64,000 nucleotides of DNA. Source: Vibrio lentus. Its GTDB lineage: Bacteria > Pseudomonadota > Gammaproteobacteria > Enterobacterales > Vibrionaceae. How positions within the stretch are numbered: position 1 is the stretch's first letter; the number at the start of each line of letters is the position of its first letter. The position numbers and the translations under genes were made by a program. Below the pieces are notes generated by a model that was not told where the DNA came from, did not search any database, and saw nothing but the letters and a program-made list of their open reading frames with translations. The stretch covers positions 1,364,001 through 1,428,000 of the forward strand of contig NZ_JAUFQE010000002.1 in assembly GCF_030409755.1 (NCBI RefSeq). The letters are read 5' to 3'. Shown piece after piece: positions 8,004 through 17,261 of this stretch.

Positions 8004-11000
8004 TCAAGCAATCTGGCGAGTCACTTCGAGGTATTTATTGATATCAACAAAATCAATCTGTTCCGGTTTTAGATACTCTTCTGCATATCGGATATGCGTA
8101 CCGCTGGTTAAGAACAGCCTAAACAGTTCAATATCGATATGCTCATCCAGCGCCATTTTGTGCATGATGTCGACAGCAACACTAATTGGCTTCGCTTTCT
8201 TGTAAGGTCGATCGGCAGCGGTTAACGCCTCAAAGATATCTGATATCACCAGAATGCGTTCTGGGATTGAAAGGTCGTCACCAGTCAACTTCCTTGGATA
8301 GCCTGTACCTTTAAGGGTTTCATGGTGAGTCGACGCATAACGAGGCACGCGGCTTAACTCTTTCGGGAATGGTAGGTTTTCAAGCATCTTGATGGTACCA
8401 AGCATGTGCTCATTTATCTTGAACCTATCTTCAGCAGTTAAGGTGCCTCGCGCAATACTCAGGTTATAGACTTCACCTAGATTGTATAAGTGCTCTGGAA
8501 CGTCCATCTTGATCTGATGTTTCGGGTCAAATTCTAATGGTCTATCTCTTTTCACTATGTGTTCAGGTTTGTCACTCAGAAGTGGCTCTGTCGCAGGTAA
8601 GCTTGAACTCGATGCCCTATTCATCGCTTCAATTGGCGATAGGCCGAGTTGATCGTCGAAATTACGCGTCCAAGTCGTTTCAGCGATAGAATGAATACGG
8701 GCAACCTTATCATCACTCATAAATTCACCACCCACATTAGATGTTGCGATAAACGCAAAATCGTCTTGTAGCTTTTTCTTCGTTATAGCTAACTCTTCGG
8801 CTATCTGATCCGTTGGTAATTCACCTTCAAGCTGCTTACGCAAAGCCGTAATTTCTGCATCACGCCAAAGCACCTCAAATCGTGTTCTCACCTCGTGAAT
8901 ACGGTTATAGTTCGCTTCTAGCTTAGAGCCTTTATCCACGATATGTTCTGGCGTGGTGATCTTTCCGCAATCATGCAGCCACGCAGCTATTCTAAACTCA
9001 CGGCGCTCATCATCATTCTCAAACTTAAAGTCTTTGAAGTGCTCAGATTGTGATTGTTCAGCCGCATCAGCCAGCATCAAACCGAGTTCTGGCACACGAT
9101 TACAATGTCCTGCCGTATAAGCGGACTTATCATCGATCGCTTGAGCGATGAGCTTGATAAACGACTCAACAAACGCCTCTTGAGTTTGCTCATGTTGCTT
9201 GAGTTCTGTCGACATCTCTTTGACTGCAACCGACAACTCCCATATTTCCTTAATTCGAGTATCCAGCACGGTCACGCTGTCATAATCACGCAGTTTAATC
9301 TTACTCGTCTCTGCTTTTAATTGACGAATAGGACGGACAATAGGCGCACCAAAGATCCAAGCTACAGGCAAGGTTAGGCTCATCAAAAGCACGGTCACGC
9401 CAATAGAAGTTGCCACTCGCTTGTTCACCGCACTGTAAATTTCCGCTTCTGGTATCGCTACTGCAAAATATTCAGAGTACTGCGCGCCCGTCTCAATCTT
9501 TTTCAGATATAAGCGCTTAGCTTCACCATTAAGCACAATCTTAACCATTTCGCCTTCAGTGGTCGCTGTCGCAGTTCTTTCATAGAGCTCCGCATAAGGA
9601 ATAGTTGTACCGGTATTTAGGGCCGGATGTTGAAACCACTTTTGCGATAATGCGGCTTTCTGCTCTTCCGTTAATGCATTTATGGCTTGGTTGATGATTG
9701 GTAACAGCTGTTGATGTTTATTCTGCAGCACAATGTGAAACTGGTTTGGATAGATCGCTTTCAAGTCTGATAGCGCTTCATTCACTTTGAGGTTTGCATG
9801 GAAAAATTTATCCAATGAAAACGACAGCACGGGCTTAGCATCGAGTACCGCAAAATATTCACCATTTTCAACAGCATCCAATGCCGATTCCATGTCGGAA
9901 AACTCAACAAGCTCGATATTTGGGAAGTCTGTTCTCAACTGAGGTGTAATCGACCACCCTGATAGAATCGCGACTTTTTCACCTTCAAGCTCAGCGTAAT
10001 TTGAAAGGGTTTGAACGTCACCTCGAGTGACAACAGAGAAAGGCAGTTCATAGATAGCGTCAGTGTATAAACCTTTCACGCCGTTGCTTTCGTAGTTCTG
10101 AATTGAATGCAGGCCATCAATGCTTCCCTCTTGAAACTTGCCGGTTAACTCCGCCCACGAAAAGCCATTCACAAATTCAAACCTAACCCCGCTCATCTCA
10201 CTGATCATTTTTAAGAGATCAATCGCGTAACCGTGTGGTTCTCCAGATACAGAGAAGTCCATCGGTCCCCAATCATTTTGATTAGAGAACAACAAAGGAG
10301 GTGTTTTTTCTATAATGGCTTGTTGCTCAGAAGACCAATTGATTTCACTAGCTTGAGGAAGTACTTGTGTCGTTTCAACATCACGATTAGACGCGATAAT
10401 GTTGCCGGATTTGGAGTATAAGAAAGATTCAACCTGACTGTCTTCATCAAGATCCAATGCACTCGCAGATAACTTGCTTGCCAAAGATGACAAGACGATA
10501 TCGATGCCTATCACATGTTGTGTATCGCCGGCAGCTTTTGATTCAAAGGCTAGAGAATAGGTTTGTCCCGTTATCTGGAGATGCTGGAAAAGATAAGGCT
10601 GCGTTTTTTCAACCGTCTCTGTATTAGCGGATTCATACCAAGGTCTTGTCGTCGGAAAGTAATTACTCGGTTCTGTCTTTGACTCCCTGAGATTAAACTC
10701 AAGGTCATAGTATTTGGTCGTACGGATACGGCCGGCTTCTCTATCACTGATCTCAATCACAACCCACCGGTCTGAACCATCAGCACCGATTTTATCTCTA
10801 ACAAAAGGAGATGATTCCAGATTGATAATCTGAAAGAAACGCTCGTTAGAAGATCCAATATAAATACTGTAAAACAGCGGATTGTCTTTTATCGCTTCTG
10901 AGAGAATTCCACGCGACTCTTCCCGAGAGATCTGGTGGCTAATAGAGCGATGTACTGAAGAGAGTAAACGAGCAGTATTTATCGCGTCTGAGTCGACGTT

Positions 11001-11177
11001 ACCGATATAGTCGCTTAAGTCCTGAGATACCATGGTCAACTTGGACAAGGTATGCTCTGTCGCCATTTTTTTACTGAAGTAATATTGAAGTGAAACCGCA
11101 ACGATCGCTGTCAGTACCGTTGCAAGCAAAAACATCCCTCCAACGGTAAACCGTAACGAGATTTTTGTGTTCGTCAT
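8004..11177 (-). CDS. Membrane HD-GYP protein with Cache-like and SBP_bac_3 sensor regions
   Basis: The 1057-residue product is probably a cyclic-di-GMP phosphodiesterase controlled from the periplasm. In order: a membrane segment (about 13-32); a periplasmic dCache-like region (about 35-290); a solute-binding type-3 region (about 310-530, with GEPHGYAIDLLKMISEMSGV); a second membrane segment (about 595-615); a HAMP region; and an HD-GYP domain with HDCGK near 735 and HHETLKGTGYP near 955. Metal-ligand motifs look intact. About 100 residues between the two halves of the HD-GYP domain are an insertion. The gene is monocistronic, ends at a clear terminator, and is divergent from vgrG. Its ligand is unknown. 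Confidence 0.85.
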   Translation of the reverse strand: MTNTKISLRFTVGGMFLLATVLTAIVAVSLQYYFSKKMATEHTLSKLTMVSQDLSDYIGNVDSDAINTARLLSSVHRSISHQISREESRGILSEAIKDNPLFYSIYIGSSNERFFQIINLESSPFVRDKIGADGSDRWVVIEISDREAGRIRTTKYYDLEFNLRESKTEPSNYFPTTRPWYESANTETVEKTQPYLFQHLQITGQTYSLAFESKAAGDTQHVIGIDIVLSSLASKLSASALDLDEDSQVESFLYSKSGNIIASNRDVETTQVLPQASEINWSSEQQAIIEKTPPLLFSNQNDWGPMDFSVSGEPHGYAIDLLKMISEMSGVRFEFVNGFSWAELTGKFQEGSIDGLHSIQNYESNGVKGLYTDAIYELPFSVVTRGDVQTLSNYAELEGEKVAILSGWSITPQLRTDFPNIELVEFSDMESALDAVENGEYFAVLDAKPVLSFSLDKFFHANLKVNEALSDLKAIYPNQFHIVLQNKHQQLLPIINQAINALTEEQKAALSQKWFQHPALNTGTTIPYAELYERTATATTEGEMVKIVLNGEAKRLYLKKIETGAQYSEYFAVAIPEAEIYSAVNKRVATSIGVTVLLMSLTLPVAWIFGAPIVRPIRQLKAETSKIKLRDYDSVTVLDTRIKEIWELSVAVKEMSTELKQHEQTQEAFVESFIKLIAQAIDDKSAYTAGHCNRVPELGLMLADAAEQSQSEHFKDFKFENDDERREFRIAAWLHDCGKITTPEHIVDKGSKLEANYNRIHEVRTRFEVLWRDAEITALRKQLEGELPTDQIAEELAITKKKLQDDFAFIATSNVGGEFMSDDKVARIHSIAETTWTRNFDDQLGLSPIEAMNRASSSSLPATEPLLSDKPEHIVKRDRPLEFDPKHQIKMDVPEHLYNLGEVYNLSIARGTLTAEDRFKINEHMLGTIKMLENLPFPKELSRVPRYASTHHETLKGTGYPRKLTGDDLSIPERILVISDIFEALTAADRPYKKAKPISVAVDIMHKMALDEHIDIELFRLFLTSGTHIRYAEEYLKPEQIDFVDINKYLEVTRQIA

Positions 11178-11513
11178 TATTCTATCCTTGAATAACCACT
11201 AGCCCAGAAATGTAACATGCTAGCAATATTTATATTATTACTACGGCATACTGTCTCTAGCAACACATTATTCTATATATTATTTAAGATCTCCCTATAT
11301 CCCCCTCTGTGTCGCAATAACCTCGTATTTAAATGACACTTAACAATATAAACCAGCAAGTAATTACCCTAATTAAATTAATGGTATTTGTTTTCATAAA
11401 ATGGAAACACCTCACGCCTTTGTTATGATGCTTATTATATTATTTACTTTATGCTATAAATTTAGATATAAAGTTTTAACATCAAGTTAGTTCGTTAGTA
11501 TCGACATAACCTT
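11178..11513. other. AT-rich divergent promoter region (HD-GYP gene / vgrG)
   Basis: The 336-nt gap between the divergent HD-GYP gene and vgrG is very AT-rich, especially 11220-11290 and 11430-11475, as expected for a promoter region and for H-NS-type silencing of a secretion locus. I could not identify a sigma-54 site or a specific operator. Confidence 0.4.
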
Positions 11514-13532
11514 ATGTCAGGACACCTTCGAGCATTATCAGGCGAGCCTATGACGGATAATTTCTCCCCTTCTGCCAGTACGATTGTGGCAAAAGATTCT
11601 AAAAGCAACGAGCATGCAGTCAGTGATTTTGCTATTTCTGAGTATTTATCGAAGCCTTTTAAAATCGAACTCACAGTCATTTCAAAGAACTTCGTTATCG
11701 ATGACCAACTGGGCCAAAAACTCTCTATCACCCGCTTTGTTAATGACACCGATAACTTGACCGCTACGCGAGTTTTCAACGGCATTGTTACACAAGTTCA
11801 ACTGCTGGGTATGGACAGTAATCTGCAGTACTCTAGTTACCGCGTCACCCTAAGGCCATGGTTTTGGTTATTGAAACACACCCACTCTTTCCGCGTTTAT
11901 CAAAGCCAATCGACCAAAGACATCGTTTCAGATGTGCTAACCCAAGCTGGTTTCAGTGGCTCCTTTAAGGCTGGCACGATGCCCTCATCGAAACGTGAAT
12001 ATTGCGTTCAATACGATGAAAGCGACTTTGATTTTGTTACGCGCTTGTTGGCTGAGGAAGGCGTTCACTACTTTTTCCAGCACAGTGATTCCGATCATCT
12101 AATGATGCTTCAAGATGCGCAGAGCCCTTTTCAAAAGTCTGATGCCAGCAAACTCGACATGATTGAAGTTCCTTCAGGCAGTAATCCATTACTTGATAAA
12201 TGGATGCCACAAAGCCAGTTTCATGGCGCCAGCATCGAATTAACCAGTTATGACTACTCACAGACTAAACTTGTGAGCAGTAAAGAAAAGAAATCCAGCC
12301 ATACAATCGCTAACAACACCAAGTTAACGAAACAGTTTTACCCGAAACTTGGCATCACGGGTGGAATGGAAGATCTCGCCAGTAATCTAGTTAAGCGACG
12401 TATTGAGCAACTCGAGCAAAACTATCAAACTGTCGAAGCCGAAGCACAACACGACTCATTTGAATTAGGTACATGGTTCTCACTGTCATCCCACTTAGAC
12501 AAAGCTCAACTCGGCGATTATCTGGTCACGGAACTTCACATTCGATACAGCACTGAAAATCACTGTGATACACGCCTCACTCTACTTGATACTTCAATTC
12601 CTAATTACCCGACACCGCGAGATAAGGCCAGAATACACGGTCTACAAAGCGCAATTGTCGCAGGAAGCACCGCGGGTGAGATAAATCAAGATGACCAAGG
12701 CAGAGTTCGTATTCAGTTTCATTGGGATACGGAGGCCTCTGGTGACAAAACAAGTTGTTATGTGCGGGTTGCTCAGATGATGGCAGGCAGTGGTTATGGT
12801 GCTCAGTTTATCCCGAGAGTAGGACAAGAGGTTCTGGTCAGCTTCATCGATGGCGACCCAGACCAACCGATTATTACAGGAAGCGTTTATAACAGTAAAA
12901 ATCCGCCCCCATACAAAGAAGCCAATTCGACGAAAACAGGCATTAGCACTCAGTTAAGTGGATTAGCCAACGAGCTCTATTTCGATGATAAGAAAGACAA
13001 TGAGCTCTTATATATGCACGCGACCAAAGACTTCACCAAAGAAGTCGAGAACAACCTGACTGAGACAATCAAAGGCGAACTGCTACAGAAAACAACCAAG
13101 CAAGTTACTGTCTCAACAGAAGATAATTACACACTGAGTTCAGACAAAGCGATCAGTGAGAAAGGCAAATCAATCTCATTAGAAGCCGATGACAAGATAG
13201 AGCTGACAGTAGGATCGAGTAAGATCACCATGTCTTCATCTTCCATCAGTATTGAAGCCAGCAACATTGATATTAAAGCGAGCAGCGCGCTAAACCTTGA
13301 AGGGTTGAATGTGACGAGCAAGGCAACATCCGCCAATAAGATATCCGGTGTGACAACCGCTCTCGAAGCAACAAGCTCCAACAGTATCAAAGGACTCAGT
13401 GTCGCCATTAAAGCGGATACGACACTGTCAGCTGAAGGCTCATTAAGTGCCGAATTTAAATCTGGTTTGAAAGGCACTTTTGATGGTGGAGTGATGGGCG
13501 AGTTGAAAGGCGCAATTGTTAAGGTGAATTAA
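11514..13532 (+). CDS. vgrG: T6SS spike protein VgrG (TssI)
   Basis: The 672-residue product has the gp27/gp5-like VgrG layout: phage-tail-hub domains (about 1-370), the OB-fold segment with GRVRIQFHWDTEASGDKTSC near 395-415, and GYGAQFIPRVGQEVLVSFIDG. A beta-helical C-terminus rich in Ser, Ile and Lys follows and ends at KGAIVKVN. No toxin domain is fused after the needle, so cargo must be carried some other way. The annotated start has no good ribosome site, and an in-frame ATG at 11550 is possible. It heads the T6SS cluster with the DUF6931-like and PAAR genes behind it. Confidence 0.93.
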   Translation: MSGHLRALSGEPMTDNFSPSASTIVAKDSKSNEHAVSDFAISEYLSKPFKIELTVISKNFVIDDQLGQKLSITRFVNDTDNLTATRVFNGIVTQVQLLGMDSNLQYSSYRVTLRPWFWLLKHTHSFRVYQSQSTKDIVSDVLTQAGFSGSFKAGTMPSSKREYCVQYDESDFDFVTRLLAEEGVHYFFQHSDSDHLMMLQDAQSPFQKSDASKLDMIEVPSGSNPLLDKWMPQSQFHGASIELTSYDYSQTKLVSSKEKKSSHTIANNTKLTKQFYPKLGITGGMEDLASNLVKRRIEQLEQNYQTVEAEAQHDSFELGTWFSLSSHLDKAQLGDYLVTELHIRYSTENHCDTRLTLLDTSIPNYPTPRDKARIHGLQSAIVAGSTAGEINQDDQGRVRIQFHWDTEASGDKTSCYVRVAQMMAGSGYGAQFIPRVGQEVLVSFIDGDPDQPIITGSVYNSKNPPPYKEANSTKTGISTQLSGLANELYFDDKKDNELLYMHATKDFTKEVENNLTETIKGELLQKTTKQVTVSTEDNYTLSSDKAISEKGKSISLEADDKIELTVGSSKITMSSSSISIEASNIDIKASSALNLEGLNVTSKATSANKISGVTTALEATSSNSIKGLSVAIKADTTLSAEGSLSAEFKSGLKGTFDGGVMGELKGAIVKVN

Positions 13533-13618
13533 TGTGTTCAAAGAAAGTCACCTCTCAATATCAAATCGCGATGGAAGTTCATCAATCGCCTCGGACAAAA
13601 TTTAGGTAGAACGAAAAC

Positions 13619-14179
13619 ATGTATAAGAAAATTCCATATCAGACTGGCAGACAGCTGCTAGACAGGTTCTCGAGCTCTGACGAAGCACAAGCACTGATTG
13701 ATGAAGAGCTCAACATTGATGATTCCATTGAAGCTTTGTTGGAAAACGAACTCTATTTCGACTTGGTTCAGTTTCTTGCGCATGGGCTGCCTGTTCGAGA
13801 AGCCATTTGGTGGGGCGCGCATACACTCGATGCAAGAAATGATGTGTGGTCTACAATGCAAAAGCAGTGTATTTCAACAGCCAAGGCTTGGGTGAAATCG
13901 CCTTCAGAAGAACAGAGACGTAAGAGCGAACTCTTTTCTAACAAGCTTAAATTGAATTGCGGGCCATCTTGGTTGGCTCAAGCTGTATTCTGGAATGGAA
14001 CTGGCAGTATCGTGGCACCAGATTTACCCAGCGTCCTGCCCGACCCGTTCCTATACTCTAAGGCAGTCGCAGGCGCGATCAACCATTCTGCGGCCTTACC
14101 CAATTGGGATAAAACCAACGAGTACTATAAGAAATCCATTGGTATTGCTCTCGAGCTTGCCAAAGGCAGCCAATCATAA
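13619..14179 (+). CDS. T6SS-associated protein, DUF6931-like
   Basis: This 186-residue soluble protein sits between vgrG and the PAAR gene. It is acidic near the N-terminus and has the segment LPVREAIWWGAHTLDARNDV, which I associate with the DUF6931 group found beside T6SS spike genes; that recognition is from memory and moderate. There is no signal peptide or membrane segment. The position between VgrG and PAAR suggests a spike-assembly or cargo-loading accessory, but nothing in the sequence proves it. Confidence 0.65.
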   Translation: MYKKIPYQTGRQLLDRFSSSDEAQALIDEELNIDDSIEALLENELYFDLVQFLAHGLPVREAIWWGAHTLDARNDVWSTMQKQCISTAKAWVKSPSEEQRRKSELFSNKLKLNCGPSWLAQAVFWNGTGSIVAPDLPSVLPDPFLYSKAVAGAINHSAALPNWDKTNEYYKKSIGIALELAKGSQS

Positions 14180-14203
14180 AGTTACGGATGACAGGAGTGA
14201 ACG

Positions 14204-14503
14204 ATGACATTAGCCGCACGAATAACTGATATGCATGTTTGCCCAATGCAGACGCCTGCGGTTCCACCCATTCCCCACGTTGGCGGGCCAATCAGTGGAC
14301 CAGGAGTTCCTACGGTTCTCATTGGCAATATGCCAGCCGCGACGCTTGGGGACATGTGCGTTTGTGTCGGGCCTCCAGATAGCATCATCAAAGGCAGTGC
14401 CACTGTGCTCATAATGAGTAAACCCGCTGCGCGTATGGGCGATACTACAAGCCACGGTGGCACGATTGTTCTTGGTATGCCAACCGTGATGATTGGTGGT
14501 TAA
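14204..14503 (+). CDS. PAAR-domain spike tip protein
   Basis: A 99-residue protein made almost entirely of the PAAR fold: repeated short strands with Pro-Ala-Ala-Arg-like turns (NMPAATLGD and SKPAARMGD) and candidate zinc ligands His11, Cys13, Cys52 and His83. It would cap the VgrG trimer and sharpen the T6SS needle. There is no C-terminal toxin extension. AGGAG lies before the ATG, 24 nt after the previous gene. Confidence 0.92.
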   Translation: MTLAARITDMHVCPMQTPAVPPIPHVGGPISGPGVPTVLIGNMPAATLGDMCVCVGPPDSIIKGSATVLIMSKPAARMGDTTSHGGTIVLGMPTVMIGG

Positions 14504-14723
14504 ACACCTTACATTTCATAGGGTTTCAAATAATCGTGACATCCGTCCACTTTCTTAGATGAAGTTCAAAGTTTTAAGTAAATATCTATTTTGCATGAGA
14601 CTTTTCAAGAAAAAGCTCTAGAATTAATAAATGTTAACAAGTGTTTACGAAACATAAGGAATATGTATCGAAATGAACACTTAATGCGAGCGGGATAACA
14701 AATAGATTTTTTACAGGATGTAT

Positions 14724-16184
14724 ATGACAGAAATCGCTAACTTACTTGTTCCAATCTCAGATGAAGAGCCATCAGGCTCTTACTTGAAGTTAGATCGAAG
14801 TGCCTACCGCAGCTTGAGAAACGTTTACAATAGCGCTCAATCTTCATTTCGACAGTTGGTTGAAACGCCTGATGCATCGTCTGACCCCGCCATTGTTGAT
14901 GCCAATACAGAAAATTGGGCTGAATTGAGAAAAGTTTCAGAAGAAACACTTGCTAAGCAATCTAAAGACCTCGAAATATTAGGTTGGTACATCACTAGTC
15001 AACTTTTCACTTCACAGCCGTTTTATAACCTTGCTAACGCTGTCCCTACTCTGAATCTTTTCATCGACCAATTTTGGGACACACTCAATCCAATGCTGCC
15101 AGAAGCTAAACTCAAAGCTTCTGACGAGGCAGGGAAAGCAAAGGAAATCACTGAATTCAGAACTAAACCCCTACTTCAATTAGTTGGAGAGTCTGCTGAC
15201 TCAAGCTCTGTGTACATCCCTTTTCAAATGCTCGATTTTTGCGGTGGTGTTACATTCGGCGATTACCTCACAGCTGAGCGTAAAGGCAACATTGCAGAGC
15301 TGAAAGAAACAGCATTAGGTTCATTTGATCAAAGCGTTTCAGAGACACTCTTTCAATTAGCGAGTATTTATAGTGAATTGGAAGTTGCTGAGAAAAACCT
15401 AGCTGAAAAATGCCAAGCTGTTGGCGCAACCGTTATCAGTTTCAACTTCATCAAGACCAACGTGCGTGATCTGATTAAAGCAATACATTTTCTTGTTGGA
15501 GAAAAATTCACGCCTTGGCCTTTGGATAACGACTTCCACGTTCTGCAAAACACAGCTGAGGAGCCTCAGCAAAGTGATTCGATACATTCGGCATCCCAAC
15601 AATCGAATTCAGCCTCGAACGACTTAGGTTCTGCATCTGAAGCAAACCAAAGTCCAGGCCAAGCTAACCCCGTAAATCAGGGCAATGAAAGTGTTGCTAA
15701 TGGTAGTCCGGCTCAGGCAGCAAACGATCAACCCGCTCAAACTCAAATGACCGTACAAAATGTATCGAGCATCAACGGCATTGTGAATCGTGACCATGCG
15801 TTTCAAGAGATTAGAAAAATAGCGGAATATTTTAAAGAAACAGAGCCTCATAGCCCTATCGCTTTCTTACTTGAGCGTTCTATTCGTTGGGGCTACATGA
15901 GTTTCCCTGAGTTACTCCAAGAAATGGTTGGCAATGACAATGTCATCGCCCAGATCAATCAAATGACCGGAATGGACAACCTAGACAAACTCGATTTGTC
16001 GGGAAAGTCGGTTCCTGTAACAACTTCCGCTCCGGTGAGAACTCCGGTAGCGACCTCGACTATTGAAGAGCCAGCGGCAGTATCGCCAGTTCCTGATAGT
16101 TCAAATAGTACGACAGATACAAACCAAATATCTGAACCGACTTCCAACTCATCATCGAGCAGCCTGCAAGATTTTGAGTGGTAA
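14724..16184 (+). CDS. tssA: T6SS cap/assembly protein TssA
   Basis: The 486-residue product starts with an ImpA_N-type domain (LLVPISDEEPSGSYLKLDRS, about 5-170). It then has a Ser/Gln/Asn-rich linker (about 285-345) and a C-terminal alpha-helical domain with EPHSPIAFLLERSIRWGYMS. TssA docks at the baseplate and primes polymerisation of the sheath and inner tube. ATG at 14724 fits the AGGA ribosome site better than the in-frame ATG at 14718. A 220-nt gap precedes it and probably holds a promoter for the tssA-onward operon. A Ser/Thr-rich tail (about 430-486) follows the helical domain. Confidence 0.9.
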   Translation: MTEIANLLVPISDEEPSGSYLKLDRSAYRSLRNVYNSAQSSFRQLVETPDASSDPAIVDANTENWAELRKVSEETLAKQSKDLEILGWYITSQLFTSQPFYNLANAVPTLNLFIDQFWDTLNPMLPEAKLKASDEAGKAKEITEFRTKPLLQLVGESADSSSVYIPFQMLDFCGGVTFGDYLTAERKGNIAELKETALGSFDQSVSETLFQLASIYSELEVAEKNLAEKCQAVGATVISFNFIKTNVRDLIKAIHFLVGEKFTPWPLDNDFHVLQNTAEEPQQSDSIHSASQQSNSASNDLGSASEANQSPGQANPVNQGNESVANGSPAQAANDQPAQTQMTVQNVSSINGIVNRDHAFQEIRKIAEYFKETEPHSPIAFLLERSIRWGYMSFPELLQEMVGNDNVIAQINQMTGMDNLDKLDLSGKSVPVTTSAPVRTPVATSTIEEPAAVSPVPDSSNSTTDTNQISEPTSNSSSSSLQDFEW

Positions 16185-16216
16185 AGCACATTAATGCGTT
16201 GAGCAAGGAGAAAGTA

Positions 16217-16738
16217 ATGGCTTCTATTTTTATGAGAATTGATGGTACGACACCAAAAGGTGCAGCAACGGTAGAAAAGATCGGGGGTAAAGATGGATTC
16301 TTTGCACTTGATAGTGTTTCTTGGAGTGCGGTACGTGGTGTTGGTATCGATGTAGGTAATGCAAACAATGCGGACCAAGGCATGGTTGCTCTTGGTGAAG
16401 TCAACATGACTCGTGGCTGTGATGGTGCAACACCGCATCTAACCACATTCTTATATGCGCCAGGCCCTGAAGGTCGCACTGTTGAAATCGTTATGACAAA
16501 ACCAAACCGTGAAGGTTCTGGTGCTGATCCATACCTGATTCTAACGCTAAAAATGGCTCGTATGTCTAGCTACAACATGTCAGGTACCGACGGTTCACTT
16601 CCAAGCGAATCATTCAGCCTAACCTACACAGAAATTTCTAAAGCTTACTACATTGAAGCAGACGGCGGTAAGATCGAGAAAGGCCCTGAAGTTGGCTTCG
16701 ATGCTACTACAGCTAAAGTTACTTCAACTGCTAAGTAA
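16217..16738 (+). CDS. hcp: T6SS inner tube protein Hcp (TssD)
   Basis: The 173-residue product, beginning MASIFMRIDG, has the typical Hcp length and motifs; the conserved tail segment ESFSLTYTEISKAYY is clear. Hcp hexamers stack into the secreted tube. The frame is open 13 codons further upstream, but AAGGAG lies 7 nt before the ATG at 16217, which fixes the start. Codon use is biased toward frequent codons, as expected for an abundant secreted protein. Confidence 0.96.
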   Translation: MASIFMRIDGTTPKGAATVEKIGGKDGFFALDSVSWSAVRGVGIDVGNANNADQGMVALGEVNMTRGCDGATPHLTTFLYAPGPEGRTVEIVMTKPNREGSGADPYLILTLKMARMSSYNMSGTDGSLPSESFSLTYTEISKAYYIEADGGKIEKGPEVGFDATTAKVTSTAK

Positions 16739-16757
16739 TTAAACAAGGAGAGTTACC

Positions 16758-17261
16758 GTGGCACTAAATTCCCAACATAAACGCGTAAGTAAGAACCGCG
16801 TAAGTATTACCTATGACGTTGAGACTAATGGCGCTGTAGAAACCAAAGAGCTCCCTTTTGTTGTTGGGGTTATTGGTGACTACTCAGGCCACAAGCAAGA
16901 TAAAGAAGAAGTAGAAGATCGTACCTTCTATAACGTTGATAAAGACAACTTCGACACAGTAATGAAGCGTGTAGGTCCAGAGCTATCATTGAAAGTCGAT
17001 AACGTTCTTGCTGGTGATGACAGCCAATTTGCGGCGAGTCTTAAGTTCAATTCGATGAAAGATTTCGAACCTGAAGCGATAATCGAACAGGTTGAACCGC
17101 TTAAGAAGCTAGTCGAAACCCGTAATCAACTGAAGGTACTGCTTTCTAAAGCCGATCGTTCTCGCGACCTAGAAAAGCTGCTTAAAGAAGTTCTACAAAG
17201 TGCAGATACGATTAATGCTCTTTCTGATGAGCTTGGTATTAAAGAAGAAGGAGCTGAGTAA
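16758..17261 (+). CDS. tssB: T6SS sheath small subunit TssB
   Basis: A 167-residue TssB/VipA-family protein: RVSITYDVETNGAVETKELP and FVVGVIGDYSG near the N-terminus, and a helical C-terminus with RDLEKLLKEVL. It pairs with TssC to build the contractile sheath. The start is GTG at 16758 with AAGGAG before it. Its stop overlaps the tssC start by one base (TAATG), implying translational coupling and a fixed TssB:TssC ratio. Confidence 0.96.
   Translation: MALNSQHKRVSKNRVSITYDVETNGAVETKELPFVVGVIGDYSGHKQDKEEVEDRTFYNVDKDNFDTVMKRVGPELSLKVDNVLAGDDSQFAASLKFNSMKDFEPEAIIEQVEPLKKLVETRNQLKVLLSKADRSRDLEKLLKEVLQSADTINALSDELGIKEEGAE

Noticed and set aside
14639..14682. AAGTGTT / AACACTT inverted repeat upstream of tssA
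   Set aside because: Arms are only 7 bp with a 30-nt loop in AT-rich DNA; too weak to call an operator.
14504..14723. Possible sigma-54 promoter for the T6SS operon
   Set aside because: I found TTTTGCA but no matching GG at the -24 position, so I do not call one.
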